NCBI RefSeq assembly: GCF_902806685.2
Contig: NC_048564.1
Span: 17,360,418-17,424,417 of the forward strand
DNA: 64,000 bases
Reading direction: 5' to 3'
From: Maniola hyperantus
Taxonomy: Eukaryota > Arthropoda > Insecta > Lepidoptera > Nymphalidae
Below, piece by piece: positions 1-12,261 of this stretch. The notes under the pieces were generated by a model that had not been told where the DNA came from, ran no database searches, and saw only the letters and a program-made list of their open reading frames with translations. Each line of letters starts with the position of its first letter. Position 1 is the stretch's first letter. Made by a program: the position numbers and the translations under genes.

Positions 1-619
1 GGGAAGGAAGGTAGGCGTACTTGGTGAGCGTCCTGAGGCTGGAGGTGTAGATGACGCCGCCCACGTCGATGTGCACGGGCGCGTCCTCGTGGCAGGGCGC
101 CGCCACCTGCGGGAACTGCGCCCACCGCCGCTTGCGGCGCACCTCCAGCTTCAGCTCCGAGTCCTCCATGCTGAGCGTCCCTTGCGCGGTGGGTGACATT
201 ATGTAGAGTGTAGAGGGAAGGAAGGTAGGCGTACTTGGTGAGCGTCCTGAGGCTGGAGGTGTAGATGACGCCGCCCACGTCGATGTGCACGGGCGCGTCC
301 TCGTGGCAGGGCGCCGCCACCTGCGGGAACTGCGCCCACCGCCGCTTGCGGCGCACCTCCAGCTTCAGCTCCGAGTCCTCCATGCTGAGCGTCCCTTGCG
401 CGGTGGGTGACATTATGTAGAGTGTAGAGGGAAGGAAGGTAGGCGTACTTGGTGAGCGTCCTGAGGCTGGAGGTGTAGATGACGCCGCCCACGTCGATGT
501 GCACGGGCGCGTCCTCGTGGCAGGGCGCCGCCACCTGCGGGAACTGCGCCCACCGCCGCTTGCGGCGCACCTCCAGCTTCAGCTCCGAGTCCTCCATGCT
601 GAGCGTCCCTTGCGCGGTG
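1..619. repeat. 214-bp tandem array containing a KCTD exon, about 2.9 copies
   Basis: The motif gggaaggaaggtaggcg recurs at 1, 215 and 429, giving a period of 214 bp. Each unit is one exon of a BTB-domain protein read on the minus strand plus about 40 bp. The units I compared look identical except at the right end, where the last copy runs into unique sequence after position 619. The array is cut by the window edge, so the true copy number is unknown. Confidence 0.95.
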
Positions 620-624
620 GTGCA
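449..624 (-). CDS. Exon of a KCTD1/KCTD15-like (Tiwaz-type) BTB/POZ protein
   Basis: Minus-strand exon entering the T1/BTB fold. The diagnostic stretch is APVHIDVGGVIYTSSLRTLT, which fits the start of the tetramerisation-type BTB domain of KCTD1/15 (Drosophila Tiwaz); those proteins act as oligomeric repressors or Cullin-3 adaptors. Of the copies in the array this one has the best splice context: a polypyrimidine-tttcag acceptor just right of 624 and a GTACGC donor at 448, splitting the Lys codon before Tyr. The preceding in-frame residues run through a Met at 597-595 and a basic stretch (RRKRRW). The rest of the BTB domain must lie to the left of the window. The two further copies (about 1-190 and 235-404) lack the tttcag acceptor and look like exon duplicates. 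Family assignment rests on about 25 residues. Confidence 0.7.
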
Positions 625-679
625 CTGAAATTAAACAACTCCAAATTATAACCAGAAACAATACGAGCTGTTTTCCACA

Positions 680-800
680 AACCAGCTATAGTTCGCGACA
701 GGTCGAGGTGACAATCGGGGAGGGAATGCCCCGCACACCCGCACACCCGCACAGCCCCCGCGCTTGCCCAGTGCGGGCAAGCGCGGCCGATGTGCGAATG
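680..800. repeat. GC-rich dispersed repeat fragment
   Basis: The phrase gcgacaggtcgag followed by 'caatcgggga' and C/G-rich hexamers also occurs at about 44065-44165, where the same 'cccgattgcc' words return. This points to a short dispersed element. No coding potential seen. Confidence 0.5.
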
Positions 801-852
801 TCAAGCTGTCGCGGACTATAGATAGCAGGTATATAACCGAGCTGGACGTAGC

Positions 853-952
853 AGCGGCCCTACAATCCCTAGCGGCCCTACAATCCCTAGCGGCCCTACA
901 ATCCCTAGCGGCCCTACAATCCCTAGCGGCCCTACAATCCCTAGCGGCCCTA
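853..952. repeat. 18-bp tandem repeat, about 5.5 copies
   Basis: Unit agcggccctacaatccct repeated perfectly about 5.5 times. Because 18 is divisible by three it opens a frame reading Ala-Ala-Leu-Gln-Ser-Leu repeats, which I regard as a by-product. Confidence 0.9.
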
Positions 953-1059
953 TACTATATATTATCTACTCGTAGGTATTATAATTTGCATATAATTATA
1001 ATAATTTATAATTTTAATGCAAACATTTTGAGAACGGACTCGCCATATTTGTCAAGTGT

Positions 1060-1260
1060 AATGTATTCTAATGTAACTGTAATGTCAAAAGTAGTCCGTG
1101 TGTAGCGTCGCACGTCGCGCGTCGCACGTCGCGCGTCGCACGTCGCGCGTCGGACGAGGCGGCCCTACACACGGACTACAGTCGCACTTTTGACGTGACA
1201 GTTGACACACAGAGCAAATATGGCAAGTGCTTTCTCAAATGTATGCACCACATTATAGAG
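1060..1260. mobile_element. Inverted-repeat element around a 14-bp CpG-rich microsatellite
   Basis: The words gtagtccgtgtgtag (about 1091-1105) and ctacacacggactac (1165-1179) are inverted repeats, and 'gtcaaaag'/'cttttgac' extend the arms. Between them lies gcgtcgcacgtcgc repeated about 3.5 times (1105-1153). It looks like a MITE whose centre has been expanded by a simple repeat. Confidence 0.55.
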
Positions 1261-1308
1261 AGAGACCTTCGTTATTTTATAAAAACTGAAAGTTTCTCTG
1301 CGTATTGT

Positions 1309-1375
1309 CCCCGACACCGGCCGACACCGGTCCGACACCGCCCCGACACCGCCCCGACACCACCCCACACCGACA
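1309..1375. repeat. Low-complexity ccgacaccg repeat
   Basis: About six imperfect 10-11-bp units of the form ccgacaccg(c/g)c. Nothing coding is supported here. Confidence 0.75.
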
Positions 1376-1616
1376 GGAACGTTTGTGGATGTTTGTTTGG
1401 ATTGTGGTGATTTTGGGAGATAACCAGGTATCTAATAATAATAAATGTGTTGTTTGTTGATTTTCTTGTTCCCCGGTAAACCCGAGGTAAAATTGCGGGT
1501 AAGGTAAGGTTGTTGGTGGTATTCGACGGCAGCGGGATATTGCAGGAACGGCGAGCGTAGGTATTCCGTAAGTATGTAATATAATATGGTAGGTACTCCC
1601 ATAAGACCGACAAAAC

Positions 1617-1706
1617 ATCACGGAGGTATCAGTGACAGAGACAATGCTCTACAAAGCCGAAATCTCATTCAAAAGGTCGATGTACATTTTTTTTCTGTCG
1701 CGTAGT
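1617..1706. mobile_element. Half-copy of the 'gacagagacaaNgctctac' MITE
   Basis: Contains 'cagtgacagagacaatgctctacaaagccgaaat' in pieces that recur at 11.85, 33.65, 34.45 and 37.88 kb, ending in ggtcgatgtacat and 'ctgtcgcgtag'. Only the right half of the palindromic element is present. Confidence 0.65.
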
Positions 1707-1849
1707 AGAGAAGACTTTAGTCAACTTTTCAAGAAAACGTCTGAAACGGAAACTTCGAGAAAACGCCGAGTTTAAAATCTTTATAGAAAACTTTATATTT
1801 AACTAACTAACTTTATAGAACTCTATGCAAGTTAGCTCTGTACCAAATT

Positions 1850-2075
1850 TCGTGAAAATCGGTTGTTTTATAAAAAAGTGTTAGGTACAATATCTCGTAC
1901 CTACGATTGTACGGAACCCTTCGTGTGCGAGTCCGACTCGGACTTGACCGATTATTAAACAAAAAATTGGCCCTGTCATAATGATACAGCACTTGTTAGG
2001 GTTCCATACCTCAAGAAGAAAAACGGAACCCTTATAGGATCACTCTGTTGTACATGTCTGTCTGTCTGTCTGTCA
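1850..2075. mobile_element. Fragments of the 'aagtgcgagtc' dispersed element
   Basis: Holds short pieces seen in fuller copies elsewhere in the window: gtgcgagtccgactcgg, ggttccatacctcaag, ggaacccttataggatcact and a tgtctgtctg run. It is a truncated and rearranged copy of the family described at 12335-12775. Confidence 0.6.
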
Positions 2076-2913
2076 GATGGAGGCGGTGTCGGCGTGTAAT
2101 ATAATTGTGTTCTGCGCCTCTACCGTGTACAACTCAATGACACCGTATACAAAGCTGCGAAGCTTTGAAGCGGGCTCAGGCCCCGGGCGTCCGGGGCGAG
2201 GCTGCCCGGGGCGTCCGGGGCGAGGCTGCCCGGGGCACGCGAGTACAGTGCCCCGGGCGACGCTGCCTTGGAGCAGGGCCGTCTCGGCGCCCACGTTCGG
2301 CGAGCGACTAAATGCAATGACCTGTTTTATCCAGCTTTCAAAAGGAGGAGGTTACCACTTCGATCTGAAGTATATAGGTACCTGTTGTATGAACGTATGT
2401 ATCTATTCGTACACTTGTACGATGGATATGTCGTATGTCGTATGTCGTATGTCGTATGTCGTATGTCGTATGGCAGTCGCCGTCGTTTTGCGGAACTCCA
2501 TGATACACAATCAACCGAAAGCTGCATTTCACATAATCCGCTGAATCTAATCTTTATGGTGCAACTTGCAGCATGCGATATGCTCGCCCGCCCTTCCACT
2601 GCGAAACATGCAGGAAAAGCCAGCCACCGAGTAAGCAATAAGCACCACCACCACCATTCAGCACCACACAAATCCCAAACGTGTTTTGGGATCTGTGGTG
2701 GTGCCGCTCGCGTGTATGTACTTAGTTGTTGACTGTGTGTACTGCACCATGTCTTCAGAGTAGGTACCTATTTGATTTAAAAAACAATTTTTACGATAAT
2801 GAAATGAGCGCGACTTCGTCCGCGTGGAGTTATCGTTTCACAAATCCCGAGGTCATATTAACCATAACTCAAATACAACTTATGTTTACAGACTGTAGTC
2901 CCGCAGGTACTAG
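2076..2913. other. Non-genic stretch with short tandem repeats
   Basis: About 840 bp without a recognised gene. It contains a 24-bp GC-rich repeat of two copies (about 2188-2236, unit containing cggggcgaggctgcc) and a perfect 7-bp repeat tatgtcg of about six copies (2426-2471). Open frames here are short and unsupported. Confidence 0.6.
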
Positions 2914-5900
2914 GCTAGCTACACCGCGTCGCGCGTCGGAGGGAGTGTAGAGCCGCGGGCGACGCCTCATCGTCAGCCGGATCGCTGAACTGTAGGCTAG
3001 CTACACCGCGTCGCGCGTCGGAGGGAGTGTAGAGCCGCGGGCGACGCCTCATCGTCAGCCGGATCGCTGAACTGTAGGCTAGCTACACCGCGTCGCGCGT
3101 CGGAGGGAGTGTAGAGCCGCGGGCGACGCCTCATCGTCAGCCGGATCGCTGAACTGTAGGCTAGCTACACCGCGTCGCGCGTCGGAGGGAGTGTAGAGCC
3201 GCGGGCGACGCCTCATCGTCAGCCGGATCGCTGAACTGTAGGCTAGCTACACCGCGTCGCGCGTCGGAGGGAGTGTAGAGCCGCGGGCGACGCCTCATCG
3301 TCAGCCGGATCGCTGAACTGTAGGCTAGCTACACCGCGTCGCGCGTCGGAGGGAGTGTAGAGCCGCGGGCGACGCCTCATCGTCAGCCGGATCGCTGAAC
3401 TGTAGGCTAGCTACACCGCGTCGCGCGTCGGAGGGAGTGTAGAGCCGCGGGCGACGCCTCATCGTCAGCCGGATCGCTGAACTGTAGGCTAGCTACACCG
3501 CGTCGCGCGTCGGAGGGAGTGTAGAGCCGCGGGCGACGCCTCATCGTCAGCCGGATCGCTGAACTGTAGTCTAGCTACACCGCGTCGCGCGTCGGAGGGA
3601 GTGTAGAGCCGCGGGCGACGCCTCATCGTCAGCCGGATCGCTGAACTGTAGGCTAGCTACACCGCGTCGCGCGTCGGAGGGAGTGTAGAGCCGCGGGCGA
3701 CGCCTCATCGTCAGCCGGATCGCTGAACTGTAGGCTAGCTACACCGCGTCGCGCGTCGGAGGGAGTGTAGAGCCGCGGGCGACGCCTCATCGTCAGCCGG
3801 ATCGCTGAACTGTAGGCTAGCTACACCGCGTCGCGCGTCGGAGGGAGTGTAGAGCCGCGGGCGACGCCTCATCGTCAGCCGGATCGCTGAACTGTAGGCT
3901 AGCTACACCGCGTCGCGCGTCGGAGGGAGTGTAGAGCCGCGGGCGACGCCTCATCGTCAGCCGGATCGCTGAACTGTAGGCTAGCTACACCGCGTCGCGC
4001 GTCGGAGGGAGTGTAGAGCCGCGGGCGACGCCTCATCGTCAGCCGGATCGCTGAACTGTAGGCTAGCTACACCGCGTCGCGCGTCGGAGGGAGTGTAGAG
4101 CCGCGGGCGACGCCTCATCGTCAGCCGGATCGCTGAACTGTAGGCTAGCTACACCGCGTCGCGCGTCGGAGGGAGTGTAGAGCCGCGGGCGACGCCTCAT
4201 CGTCAGCCGGATCGCTGAACTGTAGGCTAGCTACACCGCGTCGCGCGTCGGAGGGAGTGTAGAGCCGCGGGCGACGCCTCATCGTCAGCCGGATCGCTGA
4301 ACTGTAGGCTAGCTACACCGCGTCGCGCGTCGGAGGGAGTGTAGAGCCGCGGGCGACGCCTCATCGTCAGCCGGATCGCTGAACTGTAGGCTAGCTACAC
4401 CGCGTCGCGCGTCGGAGGGAGTGTAGAGCCGCGGGCGACGCCTCATCGTCAGCCGGATCGCTGAACTGTAGGCTAGCTACACCGCGTCGCGCGTCGGAGG
4501 GAGTGTAGAGCCGCGGGCGACGCCTCATCGTCAGCCGGATCGCTGAACTGTAGGCTAGCTACACCGCGTCGCGCGTCGGAGGGAGTGTAGAGCCGCGGGC
4601 GACGCCTCATCGTCAGCCGGATCGCTGAACTGTAGGCTAGCTACACCGCGTCGCGCGTCGGAGGGAGTGTAGAGCCGCGGGCGACGCCTCATCGTCAGCC
4701 GGATCGCTGAACTGTAGGCTAGCTACACCGCGTCGCGCGTCGGAGGGAGTGTAGAGCCGCGGGCGACGCCTCATCGTCAGCCGGATCGCTGAACTGTAGG
4801 CTAGCTACACCGCGTCGCGCGTCGGAGGGAGTGTAGAGCCGCGGGCGACGCCTCATCGTCAGCCGGATCGCTGAACTGTAGGCTAGCTACACCGCGTCGC
4901 GCGTCGGAGGGAGTGTAGAGCCGCGGGCGACGCCTCATCGTCAGCCGGATCGCTGAACTGTAGGCTAGCTACACCGCGTCGCGCGTCGGAGGGAGTGTAG
5001 AGCCGCGGGCGACGCCTCATCGTCAGCCGGATCGCTGAACTGTAGGCTAGCTACACCGCGTCGCGCGTCGGAGGGAGTGTAGAGCCGCGGGCGACGCCTC
5101 ATCGTCAGCCGGATCGCTGAACTGTAGGCTAGCTACACCGCGTCGCGCGTCGGAGGGAGTGTAGAGCCGCGGGCGACGCCTCATCGTCAGCCGGATCGCT
5201 GAACTGTAGGCTAGCTACACCGCGTCGCGCGTCGGAGGGAGTGTAGAGCCGCGGGCGACGCCTCATCGTCAGCCGGATCGCTGAACTGTAGGCTAGCTAC
5301 ACCGCGTCGCGCGTCGGAGGGAGGTGTAGAGCCGCGGGCGACGCCTCATCGTCAGCCGGATCGCTGAACTGTAGGCTAGCTACACCGCGTCGCGCGTCGG
5401 AGGGAGTGTAGAGCCGCGGGCGACGCCTCATCGTCAGCCGGATCGCTGAACTGTAGGCTAGCTACACCGCGTCGCGCGTCGGAGGGAGTGTAGAGCCGCG
5501 GGCGACGCCTCATCGTCAGCCGGATCGCTGAACTGTAGGCTAGCTACACCGCGTCGCGCGTCGGAGGGAGTGTAGAGCCGCGGGCGACGCCTCATCGTCA
5601 GCCGGATCGCTGAACTGTAGGCTAGCTACACCGCGTCGCGCGTCGGAGGGAGTGTAGAGCCGCGGGCGACGCCTCATCGTCAGCCGGATCGCTGAACTGT
5701 AGGCTAGCTACACCGCGTCGCGCGTCGGAGGGAGTGTAGAGCCGCGGGCGACGCCTCATCGTCAGCCGGATCGCTGAACTGTAGGCTAGCTACACCGCGT
5801 CGCGCGTCGGAGGGAGTGTAGAGCCGCGGGCGACGCCTCATCGTCAGCCGGATCGCTGAACTGTAGGCTAGCTACACCGCGTCGCGCGTCGGAGGGAGTG

Positions 5901-8706
5901 TAGAGCCGCGGGCGACGCCTCATCGTCAGCCGGATCGCTGAACTGTAGGCTAGCTACACCGCGTCGCGCGTCGGAGGGAGTGTAGAGCCGCGGGCGACGC
6001 CTCATCGTCAGCCGGATCGCTGAACTGTAGGCTAGCTACACCGCGTCGCGCGTCGGAGGGAGTGTAGAGCCGCGGGCGACGCCTCATCGTCAGCCGGATC
6101 GCTGAACTGTAGGCTAGCTACACCGCGTCGCGCGTCGGAGGGAGTGTAGAGCCGCGGGCGACGCCTCATCGTCAGCCGGATCGCTGAACTGTAGGCTAGC
6201 TACACCGCGTCGCGCGTCGGAGGGAGTGTAGAGCCGCGGGCGACGCCTCATCGTCAGCCGGATCGCTGAACTGTAGGCTAGCTACACCGCGTCGCGCGTC
6301 GGAGGGAGTGTAGAGCCGCGGGCGACGCCTCATCGTCAGCCGGATCGCTGAACTGTAGGCTAGCTACACCGCGTCGCGCGTCGGAGGGAGTGTAGAGCCG
6401 CGGGCGACGCCTCATCGTCAGCCGGATCGCTGAACTGTAGGCTAGCTACACCGCGTCGCGCGTCGGAGGGAGTGTAGAGCCGCGGGCGACGCCTCATCGT
6501 CAGCCGGATCGCTGAACTGTAGGCTAGCTACACCGCGTCGCGCGTCGGAGGGAGTGTAGAGCCGCGGGCGACGCCTCATCGTCAGCCGGATCGCTGAACT
6601 GTAGGCTAGCTACACCGCGTCGCGCGTCGGAGGGAGTGTAGAGCCGCGGGCGACGCCTCATCGTCAGCCGGATCGCTGAACTGTAGGCTAGCTACACCGC
6701 GTCGCGCGTCGGAGGGAGTGTAGAGCCGCGGGCGACGCCTCATCGTCAGCCGGATCGCTGAACTGTAGGCTAGCTACACCGCGTCGCGCGTCGGAGGGAG
6801 TGTAGAGCCGCGGGCGACGCCTCATCGTCAGCCGGATCGCTGAACTGTAGGCTAGCTACACCGCGTCGCGCGTCGGAGGGAGTGTAGAGCCGCGGGCGAC
6901 GCCTCATCGTCAGCCGGATCGCTGAACTGTAGGCTAGCTACACCGCGTCGCGCGTCGGAGGGAGTGTAGAGCCGCGGGCGACGCCTCATCGTCAGCCGGA
7001 TCGCTGAACTGTAGGCTAGCTACACCGCGTCGCGCGTCGGAGGGAGTGTAGAGCCGCGGGCGACGCCTCATCGTCAGCCGGATCGCTGAACTGTAGGCTA
7101 GCTACACCGCGTCGCGCGTCGGAGGGAGTGTAGAGCCGCGGGCGACGCCTCATCGTCAGCCGGATCGCTGAACTGTAGGCTAGCTACACCGCGTCGCGCG
7201 TCGGAGGGAGTGTAGAGCCGCGGGCGACGCCTCATCGTCAGCCGGATCGCTGAACTGTAGGCTAGCTACACCGCGTCGCGCGTCGGAGGGAGTGTAGAGC
7301 CGCGGGCGACGCCTCATCGTCAGCCGGATCGCTGAACTGTAGGCTAGCTACACCGCGTCGCGCGTCGGAGGGAGTGTAGAGCCGCGGGCGACGCCTCATC
7401 GTCAGCCGGATCGCTGAACTGTAGGCTAGCTACACCGCGTCGCGCGTCGGAGGGAGTGTAGAGCCGCGGGCGACGCCTCATCGTCAGCCGGATCGCTGAA
7501 CTGTAGGCTAGCTACACCGCGTCGCGCGTCGGAGGGAGTGTAGAGCCGCGGGCGACGCCTCATCGTCAGCCGGATCGCTGAACTGTAGGCTAGCTACACC
7601 GCGTCGCGCGTCGGAGGGAGTGTAGAGCCGCGGGCGACGCCTCATCGTCAGCCGGATCGCTGAACTGTAGGCTAGCTACACCGCGTCGCGCGTCGGAGGG
7701 AGTGTAGAGCCGCGGGCGACGCCTCATCGTCAGCCGGATCGCTGAACTGTAGGCTAGCTACACCGCGTCGCGCGTCGGAGGGAGTGTAGAGCCGCGGGCG
7801 ACGCCTCATCGTCAGCCGGATCGCTGAACTGTAGGCTAGCTACACCGCGTCGCGCGTCGGAGGGAGTGTAGAGCCGCGGGCGACGCCTCATCGTCAGCCG
7901 GATCGCTGAACTGTAGGCTAGCTACACCGCGTCGCGCGTCGGAGGGAGTGTAGAGCCGCGGGCGACGCCTCATCGTCAGCCGGATCGCTGAACTGTAGGC
8001 TAGCTACACCGCGTCGCGCGTCGGAGGGAGTGTAGAGCCGCGGGCGACGCCTCATCGTCAGCCGGATCGCTGAACTGTAGGCTAGCTACACCGCGTCGCG
8101 CGTCGGAGGGAGTGTAGAGCCGCGGGCGACGCCTCATCGTCAGCCGGATCGCTGAACTGTAGGCTAGCTACACCGCGTCGCGCGTCGGAGGGAGTGTAGA
8201 GCCGCGGGCGACGCCTCATCGTCAGCCGGATCGCTGAACTGTAGGCTAGCTACACCGCGTCGCGCGTCGGAGGGAGTGTAGAGCCGCGGGCGACGCCTCA
8301 TCGTCAGCCGGATCGCTGAACTGTAGGCTAGCTACACCGCGTCGCGCGTCGGAGGGAGTGTAGAGCCGCGGGCGACGCCTCATCGTCAGCCGGATCGCTG
8401 AACTGTAGGCTAGCTACACCGCGTCGCGCGTCGGAGGGAGTGTAGAGCCGCGGGCGACGCCTCATCGTCAGCCGGATCGCTGAACTGTAGGCTAGCTACA
8501 CCGCGTCGCGCGTCGGAGGGAGTGTAGAGCCGCGGGCGACGCCTCATCGTCAGCCGGATCGCTGAACTGTAGGCTAGCTACACCGCGTCGCGCGTCGGAG
8601 GGAGTGTAGAGCCGCGGGCGACGCCTCATCGTCAGCCGGATCGCTGAACTGTAGGCTAGCTACACCGCGTCGCGCGTCGGAGGGAGTGTAGAGCCGCGGG
8701 CGACGC
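2914..8706. repeat. 82-bp CpG-rich satellite, about 70.6 copies
   Basis: The unit runs from ctagctacaccgcgtcgcg to cggatcgctgaactgtagg and is 82 bp; for example the same phase recurs at 3981 and 4391 (5 x 82). The block is 5793 bp. I saw only two deviations: a g-to-t change at 3570 and one extra g near 5323. Each unit has 13 CpG dinucleotides and an imperfect inverted repeat (gtcgcgcgtcgg against ccgcgggcgac). No frame stays open across the unit. The array breaks off abruptly inside a unit at 8706. Confidence 0.98.
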
Positions 8707-8772
8707 TCCTCCATGCAACAATTACTCCGAAATTATTTTGTATTCGCCTCCAGCGATCCCACTTTGAGGGCT

Positions 8773-8822
8773 CCTCGCTGCTCGGTGCTCGCTGCTCGCT
8801 GCTCGCTGCTCGCTGCTCGCTA
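8773..8822. repeat. 7-bp repeat (gctgctc)n
   Basis: Seven-base unit repeated about seven times with one g variant, just right of the 82-bp satellite. Confidence 0.85.
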
Positions 8823-9985
8823 CCACTAAATATGTAATGTTTGAGGTATGTACCGTACCTACATGAAAACTACTACATTAGAAACATGTCAAAGTTAAGG
8901 GAATTTATTCAAAACAGGCAGGTACACCTACTTCGACGCACAGTTCGGTCTCACGAGCATCGATTAGTATTCTCTCTGATTATAATCACAAAGTTAAATT
9001 GAATTTTAATAAAACGTGAAAATCGTTAGAACTGCCTACCTACTTACATAAAATTTTCAAAGAAACAAACAAACATAGTAGGCATATAGAATAATGAAAA
9101 CAGAACCACTCCTTTGCGTTGCGCAGTCGGGTAGTAAATCATATTATTTTACTTTACATACCTACATAATATTTAGTATATACACATGTTTATAATATAG
9201 GTATTATTCCACCGGTAATCAGTCGCATAGCATTCGCAGTCATATAAAATTAATATAGTAAGTAAATACACAAGTCTTATATTACTGAATAAACACCTGT
9301 ATCTTTACATAAAAATATTTTACTAATATTAGAAACATATTTTTAGTCATTTATTAAAAAAAATGCCTAATAACGCAACTTGTATGCCTAACAGACCATA
9401 AACACATAGTATATAAATAAAAGCCTCATATGTTATAATTTACACATACCTCTACTCGTATGTTTTATAAATAAATGTATGAAACTTCAAAATCAAACAC
9501 TGTAGGTACTAATCTCGTAAAAAACAAAAACGACTTACCGATAATTATGTCAGAGTTCCGTAGTTCCGACGCGTCTAGTTCTCGCCACGAGGTCGCGCGT
9601 ACTAGCAATGTACTCTGTGCGTACTGCGTACTAGTGACTGGTGACACGAGTGCGGAGTGACACGAGTGCGGAGTGACACTACCCGGCAGTGTTGCCAAAT
9701 GCTCATTTGTACATTCACACATTGCGGCCGTGTACGTTAGGTAAAGAAGCCGTGTTTATAGGGAAAGAGATCAACGGTCGGCCGTGTTACTTCCCAAAAG
9801 GAAAAGTTTTTCAACATTAGCCAAATGGCACTGTTTTAAAGTTTTTATGCATTAATTACATTTTTGCAATTTTCTCTATTATGTTTGGAAAAATTAACAA
9901 CAAACAATTACCTGGTTTATTATAAAAGTTTTTTTTTAAAGTTTAATTGGATCTGGCTATCATAACTGCGCTTGTCGCGCCGCCT
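8823..9985. other. AT-rich intergenic sequence
   Basis: No gene or strong repeat recognised. It contains 'cacgagtgcggagtga' as a short direct repeat near 9645-9677 and words such as gcagtgttgcca that recur near 10685 and 10755, so diffuse old repeats are likely. Confidence 0.5.
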
Positions 9986-10064
9986 CCACACAATGGCCCC
10001 AACGTTGGCAAAGCTAATTTCCTGATCCATGCGTTGGGCGAACAGTGTTGGGGCCAATGTGTGG
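9986..10064. mobile_element. 79-bp hairpin-forming mini-MITE
   Basis: Arms ccacacaatggccccaac and gttggggccaatgtgtgg are near-perfect inverted repeats of 18 bp around a loop of about 43 bp. The size and symmetry fit a tiny non-autonomous DNA element or a structured RNA-coding hairpin. Confidence 0.55.
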
Positions 10065-11739
10065 AGCTGCAGCGTCGTTCGATCCGATTGGCTGCAAAAC
10101 AAGCCATAGCACGTTAGTACTATTACTATTATTATTTTATTTTAAATAAAATAAAATATTATAGTCTGTGCCATAGCCATAAGTGCTCTGTGGTGTTTGC
10201 CGATGCTTCCTGTATACAGCTTGTATTTGTATGCTTGTATGTTGTTTGCTGCACTTGCAGGTGTTTGGTTCTACTCTATGGTCAAACCATAGATTTTTGA
10301 CAGTTGAATAATCTTAAAGTGAACGCATTTATAGATGAATTGATTAAATAAATGTAACGTACCTGGTAAATATATATAATAGGTACCTAAATGGTACCTA
10401 TGCGTTCACTATTTTATCGATACATTCATTTGTTACCTAATTTAATAATTTAATTTAATTTCATAATGAATTACTTACTTTCATTACTCACTATGCTTTA
10501 ATTTAATTTAAAATTGTTATGGACGACCCGTCTGAAATAAAATATTTTTATTTTTATTTTTTATATATTACATCGTTGAATTTGTACAAAGCCGTAGAAT
10601 TTGCTACGGCCCTAGGGTTACGACCGTAGACCGTGTATTTTGTGGCCTGAAAGCCGTAGAACACGGTAATTACCGTAGCATTGGCAACACTGCTACCCGG
10701 TAGTCGGTACCCCACTCCCCACTCCCCACTCCCCAGTGTGAGTCCTGTCCCCTGCCAGTGTTGCCGCGCGCTGGCTAGTTCGGGGATTACGTACACAAGT
10801 CACAAAATTGCCGTATTTGACAAAAAATCACCGTATCCTGTAGCTTTTATTTGATTTTGAGTATTTAATAAAAGTTGTTTACTCTTCTCGGCCCGATGCC
10901 ATAGGTATAGAGCATACCTATCAATAGTAGACGCACTAACGATATAGGCAATCAATGACCTATTACCAATATTATAATAATAGAACATACCCGCAGCTTC
11001 GCTCGTGTGGATTTGGGTTTTATTTTAAAACCTGTTTCTAACTTCGTGATTGGGCAGCGGTAGCGGAGCCCCAGGGCAACTGTCCAGGTCAACCGACGTG
11101 GCTTCGGCCTAAACTCTGTAAACGTCATAGGCTTACAATTTTTTTGCTTGGTTTGACATTTTCATGCATTTGGCAGATTGACGTGAACTACTAACGTTAA
11201 CGCTAAACTGAGGCCACGATCGCACATGCGGCATGCTAACGGGCAAATGTGATTCATTTACAACTTTATTGGTGCAAATGTAATTACTTATAAGACTGTT
11301 GACATTACAAAATTTGTCGTAAGTTAATCCCGTAAGCATGTAGAGCTCTCAATGGTACGGCCCCACTGTCGCAGTTTGGTAAATGATTCCAGTTCCAAGT
11401 TATTTGACGATAGTTTGGCATTCGGCAAATCAACCAATTGTTCGGGAAACAACCCACGTTTTATGTTTAGCGATTTTTCTAAAATAAGTTTGGCAAATCC
11501 GCCGTCCGGCAGATGTGACATGCTGTGGCAGACAATAGTCCTCCTTGTGCTGTATAGTATATCCGGGAAAAATAAAGAATTCCCACGGGATTTTAAAAAT
11601 CCTATATTCGCGGCAACGGAGACGATTGCCGCCGGCTACACAGTTCGCGACACTACGAACCCGGATAGTGGAGCCGAACCATACGAGAGTGTCTATATAT
11701 TATGTAGTTGTAGCGAACTACACGACTTCAATGAGACAT
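10065..11739. other. AT-rich non-genic stretch
   Basis: No recognised gene. It includes a short cactccc repeat (about 10709-10736). An open frame of 146 codons on the plus strand (11352-11792) has no motif I recognise and ends inside a MITE, so I do not call it a gene. Confidence 0.5.
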
Positions 11740-11925
11740 ACACTACGCGGCCGAAAGTAATGTACATCTACCTTCAGAAGGAGATAGCGTAGAGCACTGT
11801 CTCAGTCGTTGAGGCCAACAGATCGTCATATAGGTATGAGTGACAGAGACAACGCTCTACAAAGCCGAAATGTCACAGTAAAGGCCGATGTACATTAGTT
11901 TCGGCCTTGTACTGTAGTGTGGGTA
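11740..11925. mobile_element. Palindromic MITE, 'gcggccgaaagtaatgtaca' family
   Basis: Left arm cggccgaaagtaatgtacat and right arm gccgatgtacattagtttc are inverted relatives; the interior carries 'gagcactgtctcagtcgttga' like words and their inverse 'gtgacagagacaacgctc'. Related copies sit at 33536-33715, 34388-34555 and 37765-37965, with pieces at 1617 and 50995. Length about 185 bp, no coding capacity. Confidence 0.8.
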
Positions 11926-11960
11926 CCTACATAGCTAGCTAATGTAACGCGGTCGCTAGT

Positions 11961-12024
11961 CGCTGCCGCTACCGCTGCCGCTGCCGCTGCCGCTGCCGCT
12001 GCCGCTACCGCTGCCGCTACCGCA
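11961..12024. repeat. (gccgct)n microsatellite
   Basis: Hexanucleotide repeat with occasional t-to-a changes, about ten units. Confidence 0.9.
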
Positions 12025-12261
12025 CGCCGACCAATGAGAACACAATGTTGTAGGTGCGGGTCACGGTGAGGTAGATCGTACCTACTTACACTTTAGCAGT
12101 AAATGAAACAGGAACATTTATATATTTTATTTGTAACATTTTTGTTTTGTGTGCGTCATAAAAGTAGCATTTTGAGTTTACTTCGACTCAATAGTTTGTC
12201 CAAACCTTATACCTAATAAGGTGCTGGCAAAATGATCTGTCAACAAGTATCTAAGTCTGTT

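Noticed and set aside
764..1105. 113-codon frame with Ala-Leu-Gln-Ser repeats
   Set aside because: Created by the 18-bp tandem repeat; no conserved motif.
11352..11792. 146-codon plus-strand frame
   Set aside because: No recognisable domain and its end lies within a MITE copy.
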